Origin: RH-AL1 sp964244495 | Lineage (GTDB): Bacteria; Pseudomonadota; Alphaproteobacteria; Rhizobiales; Beijerinckiaceae | Assembly: GCA_964244495.1 (NCBI GenBank) | Contig: CAXTIU010000007.1 | Location: forward strand, 116,116 to 180,115 | Length of the DNA: 64,000 nucleotides | Direction of reading: 5' to 3' | Shown: positions 32,817 to 42,454 of the stretch, piece by piece | How the letters are laid out: the number at the start of each line of letters is the position of its first letter | How positions within the stretch are numbered: position 1 is the first letter of the stretch | Notes under the pieces: model-generated | What the model was told of the DNA's origin: nothing | The model's input: only the letters and a program-made list of their open reading frames with translations | Database searches by the model: none | Made by a program: the position numbers and the translations under genes

Positions 32817-35084
32817 TCAGCTGAGCGGAATGCCTTGCCGCTCGGCGTAGGCGCGCAGCGGCTCGCGCAGCGAGTGGCCGCCGTCGATCCGCTCCACGAG
32901 GTCGGTGACGAAGCGGCGCATGTCGGCGAGGTCGGTCGCCAGCACCGCGGCCTTCACCGGGCCGATCGCCGCCGGCGACATCGACAGGCCGCGGAAGCCG
33001 AGCGCGATGAGCACGACCGCCTCCAGCGGCTTGCCCCCCATCTCGCCGCACAGCGTCAGCGGCGTGCCGTTGGCGTCCATCCTGTCGACCACCATCTTCA
33101 AGGCGCGTAGAACCGGCGGCGACAGCGTGTCGAAGCGGTCGGCCACCCGCGTGTTGTCGCGGTCGGCGGCGAACAGGTACTGCACGAGGTCGTTCGACCC
33201 GACCGACACGAAGTCGACGTGCGCGCAGATCTCGTCGAGCTGCCAGAGCAGGCTCGGCACCTCCAGCATGATGCCGAGCTTCAGCTCGCTCGGCAGCGCG
33301 TGCCGGTAGCGGGTGAGGTAGTTCAACTCCTGCTCGACCAAGCCCTTGGCCTGCTCGAACTCCTCGATCGCCGAGATCATCGGGAACATGATGCGCAGCT
33401 CGCGCCCGCCGCCCGCCCGCAGCATGGCGCGCAGCTGCGAGCGCAGCAGGGCGGGCCGATCGAGGCCGATGCGGATCGCGCGCCACCCCAGCGCCGGGTT
33501 CTCCTCCTCCACCTTGTCCATGTAGGGCAGGATCTTGTCCGACCCGATGTCGAGGGTGCGGAAGGTCACCGGCCTGCCCTCCGCCGCTTCCAGGATCGAG
33601 CGGTAGAGCACCTCCTGTTCGCGCATCCGCGGGAAGCGGTTCGCCACCATGAACTGGATCTCGGTGCGGAACAGGCCGATCGAGACGGCCCCCGTCTCGG
33701 CGACGTGCTGCAGATCGACGATCAGCCCGGCGTTCATGTGCAGGTCGATGGGGGTGCCGTCGCGGGTCACGCACGGCTCGTCGCGCAGCGCCCGGTACTG
33801 CTCCTGCCGCTTGGCGCGCAGCCGCGCCTTCTCGCCGTAGCTGTTCTCGACGTCGCCGGTCGGCCGCACGTGGACGTCGCCCGTGGACCCGTCGACGATG
33901 ATCCCGTCGCCCCCGTCGGCGAGGTTGATGATGTTGGAAACGTTGCCGACGGCGGGGATGCCGAGCGAGCGCGCCACGATGGCGACGTGGCTCAGCGCGC
34001 CGGCGTCCTCCAGCACGAGGCCGCGCAGCTTCGATCGATCGTAGTCGAGCAGCGCCGCCGGTCCCATCGAGCGCGCGACGATGATCGCGTTGTCGGGCAG
34101 CGTCCCGTGGTCGGCGACGAAGGCGCGCCCGACAAGCTCGTGCAGCAGGCGGTTGGCGAGGTCGTCGAGGTCGTGCAGCCGCTCGCGGAGGTAGGGATCG
34201 GTCTGACGCTGCATCTTGGCGCGGGCGTCGTTCTGCACGCGCTCGACCGCCGCCTCCGCCGTCAGGCCGCCCGACACGGCCTCGCGCAGGCGACGCAGCC
34301 AGCCGCGATCGTTGGCGATGGCGCGAAAGGTTTCCAGGATGTCGCGCGTCTCGCCCGCGTCCTGGTCACCGAGGGTGACGAGGCGGTCGATGGAGGCGCG
34401 CACGGCGGCGATCGCCACATCGAGGCGCGACAATTCGTGGGTGATGTCCTCGGCGACGATCCGCTTGACCACGATGCGGGGCTCGTGGAGGACGACGTGG
34501 CCGAGCCCGATGCCCTCCGTGATCGGCGCGCCGGTCAGGGAGAGCGGTCGCCGCGTCGCGAGTTCGTCGGCGGAGGCGGCCAGCGACTGCAGCTCGCCCG
34601 AGGCGATCATCTCGGCGAGCAGCATCGCGGTGGTCTGCAGCACCTCGACCTCTTCGTCGACGTAGAGCCGGCGCGCCTTGTTCTGCACGACCAGCACGCC
34701 GAGCGTGTTGCCGCCGCGCAGGATCGGGACGCCGAGGAAGGAGGAATACACCTCCTCCCCCGTCTCCGGCCGGTACGAGAACGAGGGATGCTGCTGCGCG
34801 TCGGCCAGCGCCAAGCTCTCCGCGCTGCGCGCGATCAGGCCGACGAGGCCCTCGTCCGACCGCATCGTGGTGAGGTGGACGGCCTCGCGGTTCAGGCCCT
34901 CGGTCGCGTACAGCTCGAGACGCATGTCGGCGCGCAGCACGTAGACCGAGCAAACCTCGGCGACCATGTTGGCGGCGATCTGGACCACGATGCGATCAAG
35001 GCGCGTTTGCGCGCTGACCGGCTCCGCCATGACCTCGCGGAGCCTGCGCAGCAACAGACGGGGGCTGCCCTGAGCGCCCTTCAT
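32817..35084 (-). CDS. ptsP: Phosphoenolpyruvate-protein phosphotransferase PtsP (EI-Ntr)
   Basis: First enzyme of the nitrogen-related phosphotransferase chain: PEP phosphorylates EI-Ntr, then NPr and EIIA-Ntr. It is 755 residues. A GAF domain (about 15-160), where glutamine can bind, is followed by the EI N-terminal region, the phosphohistidine domain with GALSHVAIVARSLGIPAVG, and the PEP-binding TIM barrel, including GLFRTEIQFM and the catalytic LCGEMGGKP. ATG at 35084. In related genomes it directly follows lysC; here about 11 kb separates them. Confidence 0.95.
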   Translation of the reverse strand: MKGAQGSPRLLLRRLREVMAEPVSAQTRLDRIVVQIAANMVAEVCSVYVLRADMRLELYATEGLNREAVHLTTMRSDEGLVGLIARSAESLALADAQQHPSFSYRPETGEEVYSSFLGVPILRGGNTLGVLVVQNKARRLYVDEEVEVLQTTAMLLAEMIASGELQSLAASADELATRRPLSLTGAPITEGIGLGHVVLHEPRIVVKRIVAEDITHELSRLDVAIAAVRASIDRLVTLGDQDAGETRDILETFRAIANDRGWLRRLREAVSGGLTAEAAVERVQNDARAKMQRQTDPYLRERLHDLDDLANRLLHELVGRAFVADHGTLPDNAIIVARSMGPAALLDYDRSKLRGLVLEDAGALSHVAIVARSLGIPAVGNVSNIINLADGGDGIIVDGSTGDVHVRPTGDVENSYGEKARLRAKRQEQYRALRDEPCVTRDGTPIDLHMNAGLIVDLQHVAETGAVSIGLFRTEIQFMVANRFPRMREQEVLYRSILEAAEGRPVTFRTLDIGSDKILPYMDKVEEENPALGWRAIRIGLDRPALLRSQLRAMLRAGGGRELRIMFPMISAIEEFEQAKGLVEQELNYLTRYRHALPSELKLGIMLEVPSLLWQLDEICAHVDFVSVGSNDLVQYLFAADRDNTRVADRFDTLSPPVLRALKMVVDRMDANGTPLTLCGEMGGKPLEAVVLIALGFRGLSMSPAAIGPVKAAVLATDLADMRRFVTDLVERIDGGHSLREPLRAYAERQGIPLS

Positions 35085-35511
35085 GGCCCTATCCTGTCAC
35101 CGTCTAGCCCGCCCGCCTCGCCCGTCGCGGACCGGAGGGCGGAGCAGGCATGATCGAAGCTTGTCCGCCGTTTCCGTCCGCCCGTATACAGGCTGCGAAC
35201 TCGGCGCCGCAAGCCCGCCCCTCGGCAAGTGATCTTACCTGGCCGGTGCGTGACGGGACCCCGGCGGGCATCTGACGGGCGGCCGGCGGACGCGAGGGAA
35301 GGATGCGCGAAGCCCTCGTTCTGGGCCGGGCGCTCCTTCAATCGACGGGGTCGACGAGGGACGCGACGGTGGGCGGCGCACCATGGGGCACTGGAAGCGC
35401 GCTTCCGTCCCGGACGCCGGCCCGCGCGCCGGATGACCGGGCCGCCATAGGCGGCGCCGGGCGTCGCGCGCCGAGGGCATGGTCAGACCGGATCGAGTGC
35501 GGAAGGACGCG
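35085..35511. other. Intergenic region upstream of ptsP
   Basis: 427 bases between the ptsP start and a small minus-strand frame. The ptsP promoter must lie here. I see no gene, repeat or strong hairpin. Confidence 0.4.
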
Positions 35512-35865
35512 TCAGGCGGTGTTCCGCAGGTTGCTCCAGAGCAGCACCATCAGTCCCGCCGAACCCACAAGCGCACCGATCAGCAGGTGGTGATCCGTAT
35601 CGGGGAGCAGAGCCGCGAACGGCGAGCCTCGACCTTTCGCGTAGTAAAGGCCAGCCACCCAGAACAATCCGCCGAACGCGTTGGAAACCGTCCACTTTAT
35701 CACGACCGCACCGGATGCAAGCGAAGAAAGGTTGATGGTGCAATGCGAAGACGATGCCACGAGTTCGGCGACAGCACGAATTTCGTGTCGCGATCGGATG
35801 ATCGGCGCCGCTTCGGCGGCGACGCCGACCGCCGCGGCGCTAAGCTCGCAGCGGCTCCGGATCAA
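35512..35865 (-). CDS. Possible small membrane protein
   Basis: Unrecognised 117-residue frame. The C-terminal half looks like a real two-helix membrane protein (VSNAFGGLFWVAGLYYAKGRG, then LLIGALVGSAGLMVLLWSNLR). The N-terminal half is weak and overlaps the 3' end of the exporter gene, so the true start may be a GTG or other codon near residue 53. Base composition is slightly lower in GC than the neighbours. It may be a real short gene downstream of the exporter, or chance. Confidence 0.35.
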   Translation of the reverse strand: MIRSRCELSAAAVGVAAEAAPIIRSRHEIRAVAELVASSSHCTINLSSLASGAVVIKWTVSNAFGGLFWVAGLYYAKGRGSPFAALLPDTDHHLLIGALVGSAGLMVLLWSNLRNTA

Positions 35866-37060
35866 CCGCTGCGAGCGGGGCTCGACGCGGTCGCGCTAGG
35901 AAGGCGCAGAGACCGACGGCACCGATGACGGCGATCGTCGCGACCGTCGAGAGCGCGGTGCGGCCGTCGTACGCGCTCGAGACGATGTAGCCGGCCACCG
36001 CTCCGAAGGCGAGCTGCGCGGACACCACGGCGGCGCTCGCCGTGCCGGCGATGTGCGGCAGCGGCGCGATGGCGAGCTGAAGCGCGTTGGTGTTGGCGAC
36101 CGCGCAGCCGACCATGCACAGGAACAGGAGCGGCAGGAACGGCAAGACGGCGGTGTTGCCGGCCAGCGTGATCGCGAGCAGGGCGCCGGTGCTGCCGGCC
36201 ACCAGCACGAGGCCGCCGCCGAGCAGCCGGTCGGGTGCCACGCCCTTGGCGTTCAGCCGCGCGTTGCACAGGTTGCCGACGAGCAGGCCGGCCGAGTTCA
36301 GCATGAAGGTCAGGCCGAACTGCGCCGGCGTGAGACCGAAGGCGCCGATCATCACGTAGGGCGAGCCGCTGACGTAGCCGAAGATGACGCCGAACATGGC
36401 GACCGCGACCATCGTGTGGGCGAGCGAGCGCCGACGGAAGACGCCGACGTAGTTGGCGACGAGGCCGCGCGGCGACAGCGAGACCCGGCGCTCCGGCGGC
36501 AGCGACTCGCCGAGCTTGAACGCGACCAGCACCAGTGCGCCGGCGCCCGTCGCGGTCAGGAAGACGTAGATCATCCGCCAGCCGCCGCTTTGGAGCAGCA
36601 AGGCGCCCATCGTGGGTGCGAGCAGCGGCGCGAGAAGGGTCAGGGCGGAGACGTAGGACATCTTCTCGCGGGCGGCGGCGCCGCGGAAGTTGTCGCCGAT
36701 GATCGCGAGGCCGAGCGGTCGCGCCCCGCCGCCGAGCCCCTGGACGAAGCGCCAGGCGAGCAGCGCGGCGAGGCTGTGGGCGAAGACGCAGCCGATGCCG
36801 CCGGCCACGTAGACCGCGCAGGCGAGCAGCGCCGCCGGCCGCCGGCCGTAACGGTCCGACAGCGGGCCGTAGGCGAGCGGGGACAGGGCGAAGGACAGCA
36901 TGAAGGCCGACAAAGCCAGCCCGATCTGGCCGGGCGTCACCGCGAAGTCCCGCGCCATCGGGTTCACGGCGGCGAGCGACATGTCCGTCGCGAGCGCCGA
37001 CATCGCGCCGAGCAGGCTGATCAGGACGACGAACATGAAGGAGGTGGGGGATGCCTTCAA
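35840..37060 (-). CDS. Bcr/CflA family multidrug MFS transporter
   Basis: Twelve-helix proton-driven exporter of about 406 residues. The DHA1 Bcr/CflA signature is visible: ATDMSLAAVNPMARDF after helix 1, GPLSDRYGRRPAAL (motif A), and the SGSPYVMIGAFGLTPAQFGLTF half-way segment. Substrate unknown. The start is uncertain: the frame is open to 37207, but the extra 49 residues are Arg/Pro-rich; I prefer a TTG at 37060 behind GGAG, giving a short tail before helix 1. ATG 37036 would start inside helix 1. Confidence 0.85.
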   Translation of the reverse strand: MKASPTSFMFVVLISLLGAMSALATDMSLAAVNPMARDFAVTPGQIGLALSAFMLSFALSPLAYGPLSDRYGRRPAALLACAVYVAGGIGCVFAHSLAALLAWRFVQGLGGGARPLGLAIIGDNFRGAAAREKMSYVSALTLLAPLLAPTMGALLLQSGGWRMIYVFLTATGAGALVLVAFKLGESLPPERRVSLSPRGLVANYVGVFRRRSLAHTMVAVAMFGVIFGYVSGSPYVMIGAFGLTPAQFGLTFMLNSAGLLVGNLCNARLNAKGVAPDRLLGGGLVLVAGSTGALLAITLAGNTAVLPFLPLLFLCMVGCAVANTNALQLAIAPLPHIAGTASAAVVSAQLAFGAVAGYIVSSAYDGRTALSTVATIAVIGAVGLCAFLARPRRAPLAAVDPEPLRA

Positions 37061-37239
37061 GGCTTCGGGACTCCGGCACGGCGAACGGGATGGCGCCGGT
37101 GCCTCCGAGGCGCGCCGGGCCTGTCGCCACCAAGCAGGGTTGTTTGGCGGTGGGAAGGCGACGCCCCGCGTGAAGCTCGCATCTGCCCCGAGCGTAGGGC
37201 GACGCACGCCAGGCCCGTCTCGCGGCCGAGTGCGCGGCG

Positions 37240-38097
37240 CTACTCCGCCTCGAACCGCGCGAGGATGCGGTCGGGGTGGGCGGGATAAACGCCGAGCACC
37301 CGGATCTCCTTGCAGAAGAACGCGAGTTCCTCCAGCGCGCGCGCCAAGCCCGGCTCGTAGGGGTGCCCGTCGACGTCGGCGAGGAACTGGGTCGCGGTGA
37401 AGGCGCCGTCCACCATGTAGCTCTCGAGCTTAGTCATATTGACGCCGTTGGTCGCGAAGCCGCCCAGCGCCTTGTAGAGCGCCGCCGGCACGTTGCGCGT
37501 GCGGAACACGAAGGTGGTGACGCTCGGGCTCCGCCCGTGCTGCGGCCAGTCCGGCGTGCCCGACAGCACCACGAAGCGCGTCGTGTTGTGCGCCTCGTCG
37601 GCGACGTCGGCCTGGAGCACGTCGAGGCCGTAGATTTCGGCCGCGAGCGCCGTGGCGAGCGAGGCGCGGGTCGGGTCGCCCCATTCGGCGACCTCGCGCG
37701 CCGACCCCGCCGTGTCGGCCGCCACCACCGCCTTGAGCCCGTGCTCGCGGATGACCCGCCGGCACTGGCCGAGCGCGTGGACGTGGCTGTAAACGCTCCT
37801 GACGCCGGACAGGGACGCGCCCTTCACGCCGAGCAGCTGGTGGCGGATCGGCAGGAAATATTCCGCGACGATGAACAGCCCGGAGGCCGGCAGCAGCGCG
37901 TGGATGTCGGCGACGCGCCCGGCGATCGTGTTCTCGATGGGGATCATCGCGAGGCTCGCGCGGCCTTCCGTGATGGCGGCGAGCGCGTCCTCGAAGGTCG
38001 CGCGGGGATAGGGCGTCCAGCCGGGATAGGCTTCGGCGCAGGCGATGTGCGAATTGGCGCCGGGCTCGCCCTGGTAGGCGATGGTCTTCTCGGTCAT
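37240..38097 (-). CDS. pheA: Prephenate dehydratase
   Basis: Converts prephenate to phenylpyruvate in phenylalanine synthesis. The 285-residue monofunctional form lacks chorismate mutase. The catalytic domain shows YQGEPGANSH, IPIENTIAGRV and NTTRF (171-175), whose Thr is catalytic. The C-terminal ACT domain (about 195-280) has FATNGVNMTKLESY, the phenylalanine-binding region. ATG at 38097; a longer frame exists but lacks support. It is divergent from yejA with a 173-base shared upstream region. Confidence 0.95.
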   Translation of the reverse strand: MTEKTIAYQGEPGANSHIACAEAYPGWTPYPRATFEDALAAITEGRASLAMIPIENTIAGRVADIHALLPASGLFIVAEYFLPIRHQLLGVKGASLSGVRSVYSHVHALGQCRRVIREHGLKAVVAADTAGSAREVAEWGDPTRASLATALAAEIYGLDVLQADVADEAHNTTRFVVLSGTPDWPQHGRSPSVTTFVFRTRNVPAALYKALGGFATNGVNMTKLESYMVDGAFTATQFLADVDGHPYEPGLARALEELAFFCKEIRVLGVYPAHPDRILARFEAE

Positions 38098-38270
38098 CTG
38101 TCCTCGCGGGAGGGGCGCCCAGCCCTTAGCACGGCTCGGGTCGCCGGTGCCAAGGTCCGAGCCGGGTGAGCGGCGCGCCAAAAGCGACATAATGTTAGCA
38201 CACAGCGCGTCCGTGCGGGCCGACGCTCCATCGGCGCCCGCGATGCGTTCGGCCGAGGGTTGAGGTGAAC

Positions 38271-40169
38271 ATGGTTCGTGGAGGGTCGCTCTCGCCTGCC
38301 GGACAGCCGCTCCTCACGCGTCGCACCGCGCTGGGCCTCGCGCTCGGCAGCGTCGCGACGCTCGGCTCGCCGCGCGTCGCCCTAGCCGAAGCCGGGCCAG
38401 AGGCGCACGGCCTCTCCATCTTCGGCGACCTCGCCCTGCCTGCCGACTTCGCGCACCTGCCCTACGTCGATCCCCACGCGCCCAAGGGCGGCGAGATCCT
38501 GCTGCAGATCACCGGCACCTCCGGCAACCAGAATTTCGAGACCTTCAACACGCTCAACGTCTTCAACCAGCGGGGCGACGGCGCGGCCGGCGTGCCGGCG
38601 AGCTTCGACAGCCTGATGACCGGCAACGCCGACGAGCCCGACGCGCTGTACGGCCTCGTCGCGCGCGCCGTGCGGACCGCGCCGGACAAGCTCACCACCA
38701 CGTTCCTGCTGCGCCCTGAGGCTCGCTTCCACGACGGCTCGCCCCTGACCGCCGCCGACGCGGCCTTCTCGCTCAACGTCCTGCGCGAGCACGGTCACAC
38801 CAGCTTCCGCCTGCCGTTGCGCGACCTCGACAGCGCCGTCGCGACCGCCCCCGACGTGCTGGTCGTGCGCCTCAAGCCGGGTCACAGCCGCGACGCCATC
38901 CTGCTCATCGCCGGCCTGCCGATCTTCTCCGCCGCCTACTATCAGAAGACGCCCTTCGACGAGGTGAGCCTGGAACCGCCGCTCGGCTCGGGCGCCTACA
39001 GGGTCGGCCGGTTCGCCCAGGGGAAGTACGTCGCGATGGAGCGCGTGCCGGACTACTGGGCCAAGGACCTGCCGATCAACGTCGGCACCAACAACTTCGG
39101 CACGATCCGCTACGAGTACTACGCCGACCGCAAGATCGCGTTCCAGGGCTTCAAGGCCGGCGACTTCACCTTCCACGAGGAGTTCACGGCGGCGGTCTGG
39201 GCGACCGGCTACGACTTCCCCGCCGTGGCCGAAGGGCGGATCAGGAAGGCGTTCCTGCCCGACGACACGCCGCTCGGCACGCAGGGATGGTTCTTCAACA
39301 CCCGGCGCGACGCGTTCAAGGACCCGCGCATCCGGGAGGCGCTCGGCACCGCGTTCGACTTCAAGTGGACGAACGCCAACATCATGTACAACGCCTACCG
39401 GCGCACGGTGTCGTACTTCCAGAACTCGCCGATGGCCGCCACGGGGGCGCCGTCGCCCGACGAGCTGAAGATCCTCGAACCGTTCCGCGCCAAGCTGCCG
39501 GCGGCGGTGTTCGGCGACGTCGAGCTGCCGCCGGAGGGCGACGGCTCGGGGTCGGACCGCGCGGCGCTGCGCAAGGGCTACGATCTGTTGAAGGCGGCCG
39601 GCTGCAAGCGCGACGGCTCGACCCTCCTGCTGCCCGACGGCAAGCCCTTCACGATGGAGTTCCTCGACTCGACGCCGGCGCTGGAGCCGCATACGCTGCC
39701 CTTCATCCGCAACCTGCGCCAGCTCGGCATCGAGGCGAACCTGCGCATCGTCGATCCCGCGCAGTACAAGCACCGCCTGGATGCCTTCGAGTTCGACGTG
39801 ATCACCGAGCGCTTCGGCTTCGGCCTGACACCCGGCGCGTCGATGCGCGACACGTTCGGCTCGGAGGCGGCCGCGGTGCCGAGTTCGCGCAACCTGTGCG
39901 GCATCAGCGATCCCGTGGTGGACGCCCTGGTCGAGCGGGCGATCGTGGCGGAGGACCGGGCCACGCTGACCACGCTGTGCCGCTGCATCGACCGCGTGCT
40001 GCGGGCCGGGTACTATTGGGTGCCGATGTGGAACAAGGCCGGCCACACGGTCGCCTACTGGAACCTGTTCGGCCAGCCGGCCCAGCCCGCCAAATACGGG
40101 CTCAACGCGGTGGGCACCTGGTGGTACGACGAGGCGAAGGCCAAGGCGACGAACCTGCGCCCGCGTTAG
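38271..40169 (+). CDS. yejA: Peptide ABC transporter substrate-binding protein (YejA-like, family 5)
   Basis: Periplasmic binding protein of 632 residues for the Yej importer. A Tat-type signal is visible (LLTRRTALGLALGSVATLG, cleavage near VALAEA). The SBP_bac_5 fold shows DPHAPKGGEILLQITG, ARFHDGSPLTAADAAFSLN and PPLGSGAYRVGRF. YejA proteins bind short peptides, including microcin C and formyl-peptides. I choose ATG 38271 after TTGAGG; a GTG two codons earlier is possible. First gene of yejABEF, followed by a hairpin in the 60-base gap before yejB. Confidence 0.93.
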   Translation: MVRGGSLSPAGQPLLTRRTALGLALGSVATLGSPRVALAEAGPEAHGLSIFGDLALPADFAHLPYVDPHAPKGGEILLQITGTSGNQNFETFNTLNVFNQRGDGAAGVPASFDSLMTGNADEPDALYGLVARAVRTAPDKLTTTFLLRPEARFHDGSPLTAADAAFSLNVLREHGHTSFRLPLRDLDSAVATAPDVLVVRLKPGHSRDAILLIAGLPIFSAAYYQKTPFDEVSLEPPLGSGAYRVGRFAQGKYVAMERVPDYWAKDLPINVGTNNFGTIRYEYYADRKIAFQGFKAGDFTFHEEFTAAVWATGYDFPAVAEGRIRKAFLPDDTPLGTQGWFFNTRRDAFKDPRIREALGTAFDFKWTNANIMYNAYRRTVSYFQNSPMAATGAPSPDELKILEPFRAKLPAAVFGDVELPPEGDGSGSDRAALRKGYDLLKAAGCKRDGSTLLLPDGKPFTMEFLDSTPALEPHTLPFIRNLRQLGIEANLRIVDPAQYKHRLDAFEFDVITERFGFGLTPGASMRDTFGSEAAAVPSSRNLCGISDPVVDALVERAIVAEDRATLTTLCRCIDRVLRAGYYWVPMWNKAGHTVAYWNLFGQPAQPAKYGLNAVGTWWYDEAKAKATNLRPR

Positions 40170-40183
40170 AGCATCGGAGTCAG

Positions 40184-40208
40184 CCGAAAACCGCCGCGCA
40201 CTTTTCGG
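40184..40208. repeat. Hairpin between yejA and yejB
   Basis: CCGAAAA / TTTTCGG 7-bp stem with an 11-base GC-rich loop in the 60-base yejA-yejB gap. Its sequence resembles small palindromic repeats common between genes in Hyphomicrobiales. It could stabilise the yejA message or partly end transcription. Confidence 0.6.
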
Positions 40209-40229
40209 TCCGACGCCCTGGAGCCGCGC

Positions 40230-41282
40230 ATGTTCGCCTACATCGTCCGCCGCCTGCTGCTGATGGTCCCGACGATCCTCGGCATCCTGTTCTTCTCCTT
40301 CGTCATCATCCAATTCGCGCCCGGCGGCCCGGTCGAGCGGGTGATGGCGCAGGTCCAGGGCGCGGGCGGTGCCTCCGAGAGCGGCGCCGCCACCACCTCG
40401 TCGCGCTATCGCGGGTCGGAGGGGCTCGACCCCGCGTTCCGCCGCGAGCTGGAGCGCCAGTTCGGCTTCGACCAGCCGCCGGCCGTCCGCTTCCTCAAGA
40501 TGGTCGGCGACTACGCCCGCTTCGATTTCGGCCGGTCCTTCTTCTCGCGCATCCCGGTCAGCCGGCTCATCCGCGAGAAGCTGCCGGTCTCGGTGTCCCT
40601 CGGCCTGTGGATGACGCTGCTGTCCTACCTCATCGCGATCCCGCTCGGCATCCGCAAGGCGGTGCGCGACGGCTCGACCTTCGATGTCGCCTCCTCGTTC
40701 CTCGTGTCGGTCGGCTTCGCGATCCCCTCGTTCCTGTGGGCGGTGCTGCTGGCCACCCTGTTCTGCGGCGCCACCCTGCCGATCTTCCCGCTGCGCGGGT
40801 TGACGTCCGACAATTTCGCGCAGCTCACCCTGACGGGGAAGGTCGGCGACTACCTCTGGCACGTCGCGATGCCGGTGACGGCGCTGACGCTCGGCTCTTT
40901 CGCCACGATCACGGCGTTGACGAAGAACTCCTTCATCGACGAGATCAACAAGAGCTACGTCCAGACCGCGCGCATGAAGGGCCTGAGCGAGCGCCGCGTC
41001 CTCTACGGCCACTTGTTCCGCAACGCGATGATGATCGTCATCGCCGGCTTTCCCGGCGCCTTCGTCGGTGCCTTCTTCACGGGGTCGCTCGTCATCGAGA
41101 TCATCTTCTCGCTCGACGGGCTCGGCCGGCTTTCCTACGAATCCGTCATCAACCGGGACTACCCGATCGTCTTCGCCAATATCTACATCTACGCGCTGTT
41201 CGGCTTGGCCGTTAACCTCGTCTCCGACCTGACCTACACCTGGGTCGACCCCCGCATCGACTTCGAGCGTCGCGAGACGTGA
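40230..41282 (+). CDS. yejB: Peptide ABC transporter permease YejB
   Basis: Inner-membrane permease of 350 residues, DppB type. N-terminal helix MFAYIVRRLLLMVPTILGIL, six membrane helices in all, and the coupling motif in ALTKNSFIDEINKSYVQTARMKGLSERRVLYGH. The tail ends YTWVDPRIDFE, as in YejB. Its TGA overlaps the GTG of yejE (GTGA). It forms the channel together with YejE. Confidence 0.95.
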   Translation: MFAYIVRRLLLMVPTILGILFFSFVIIQFAPGGPVERVMAQVQGAGGASESGAATTSSRYRGSEGLDPAFRRELERQFGFDQPPAVRFLKMVGDYARFDFGRSFFSRIPVSRLIREKLPVSVSLGLWMTLLSYLIAIPLGIRKAVRDGSTFDVASSFLVSVGFAIPSFLWAVLLATLFCGATLPIFPLRGLTSDNFAQLTLTGKVGDYLWHVAMPVTALTLGSFATITALTKNSFIDEINKSYVQTARMKGLSERRVLYGHLFRNAMMIVIAGFPGAFVGAFFTGSLVIEIIFSLDGLGRLSYESVINRDYPIVFANIYIYALFGLAVNLVSDLTYTWVDPRIDFERRET

Positions 41283-42454
41283 GCGTGACGCGCGACGAGG
41301 CCATCCCGCAGATCGCGCCGCGCCCGGCGCGCGGGCGGTTCATCGGCCTGTCACCGATCAACCGCCGCCGCATCGCCGTCTTCCGCCGCCATCGCCGGGG
41401 CTTCTGGTCGCTCTGCGTGTTCATGGCCATCTTCGTCATGACGCTCGGCGCGGAGTTCGTCGCCAACGACCGGCCGATCCTGGCGTTCTACAAGGGCGAG
41501 CTCCTGTTCCCGCTCCTTCACGACTACCCCGACGAGATGTTCGGCGGGTTCACCGCCACCGCCGACTACCGCAACAAGGATACCGCCGACGAGATCGACG
41601 CCCACGGCTGGATGCTGTGGCCGCCGATCCGCTTCTCGTACCGTTCCGTCAACTATGCCTCGGCGACGCCCGCCCCAAGCCCGCCCACCTGGGCGCTGAG
41701 CGAGGCGCAATGCGAGGCGGCCGGCGCGGCGGCGGCCAAGCGCGACGGCGGCCCCAACCGCGGATGCCGCGCGTTGGAGACCGACTGGCTCGGCACCGAC
41801 GAGGTGGACCGCGACGTGCTGGCCCGCGTCATCTACGGCACGCGCGCCTCCATCCTGTTCGGTTTCGCGCTGACCTTCCTGTCGTCGATCGTCGGGGTGA
41901 CGGCCGGCGCGATCCAGGGCTACTTCGGCGGCTGGACGGACCTCCTGTTCCAGCGCTTCATCGAGATCTGGTCGTCGCTGCCGAGCCTGTACGTGCTCAT
42001 CATCGTGTCGTCCTTCATCGCGCCGAGCGTGGTCTCGCTGCTTTTCATCCTGCTGCTGTTCGACTGGACGCAGCTCGTCCACGTCGTGCGCGCCGAGTTC
42101 CTGCGCGCCCGCAACTTCGAGTACGTGCGGGCGGCGCGCGCGCTCGGCCTGTCCAACACCAAGATCATCCTCCGGCACGTGCTGCCGAACGCCACCGTGG
42201 CGACGCTGACGATGGTCCCCTTCATCATGAGCGGCTCGATCGGCGCGCTCACCGCGCTCGACTTCCTCGGGCTGGGCCAGCCGCCCGGCGCCGCCTCGCT
42301 GGGCGAACTGCTGCAGGAGGGCAAGAACCACACGGAGGCGCCGTGGCTGGCGCTCAGCGGCTTCTTCGCCACCGGCCTGCTCCTTTCCCTCCTCGTCTTC
42401 ATCGGCGAGGGCGTGCGCGACGCCTTCGACCCTCGCAAGACGCTTGATGCCTGA
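41279..42454 (+). CDS. yejE: Peptide ABC transporter permease YejE
   Basis: Second permease, 391 residues, DppC type. The N-terminal LSPINRRRIAVFRRHRRGFWSL precedes helix 1, and a large periplasmic loop (about 60-170) typical of YejE follows, with the GTDEVDRDVLARVIYGTR entry motif. The coupling loop is EYVRAARALGLSNTKIILRHVLPN. GTG start at 41279 overlaps the yejB stop. Its end overlaps the yejF start by 8 bases. Confidence 0.95.
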   Translation: MSVTRDEAIPQIAPRPARGRFIGLSPINRRRIAVFRRHRRGFWSLCVFMAIFVMTLGAEFVANDRPILAFYKGELLFPLLHDYPDEMFGGFTATADYRNKDTADEIDAHGWMLWPPIRFSYRSVNYASATPAPSPPTWALSEAQCEAAGAAAAKRDGGPNRGCRALETDWLGTDEVDRDVLARVIYGTRASILFGFALTFLSSIVGVTAGAIQGYFGGWTDLLFQRFIEIWSSLPSLYVLIIVSSFIAPSVVSLLFILLLFDWTQLVHVVRAEFLRARNFEYVRAARALGLSNTKIILRHVLPNATVATLTMVPFIMSGSIGALTALDFLGLGQPPGAASLGELLQEGKNHTEAPWLALSGFFATGLLLSLLVFIGEGVRDAFDPRKTLDA

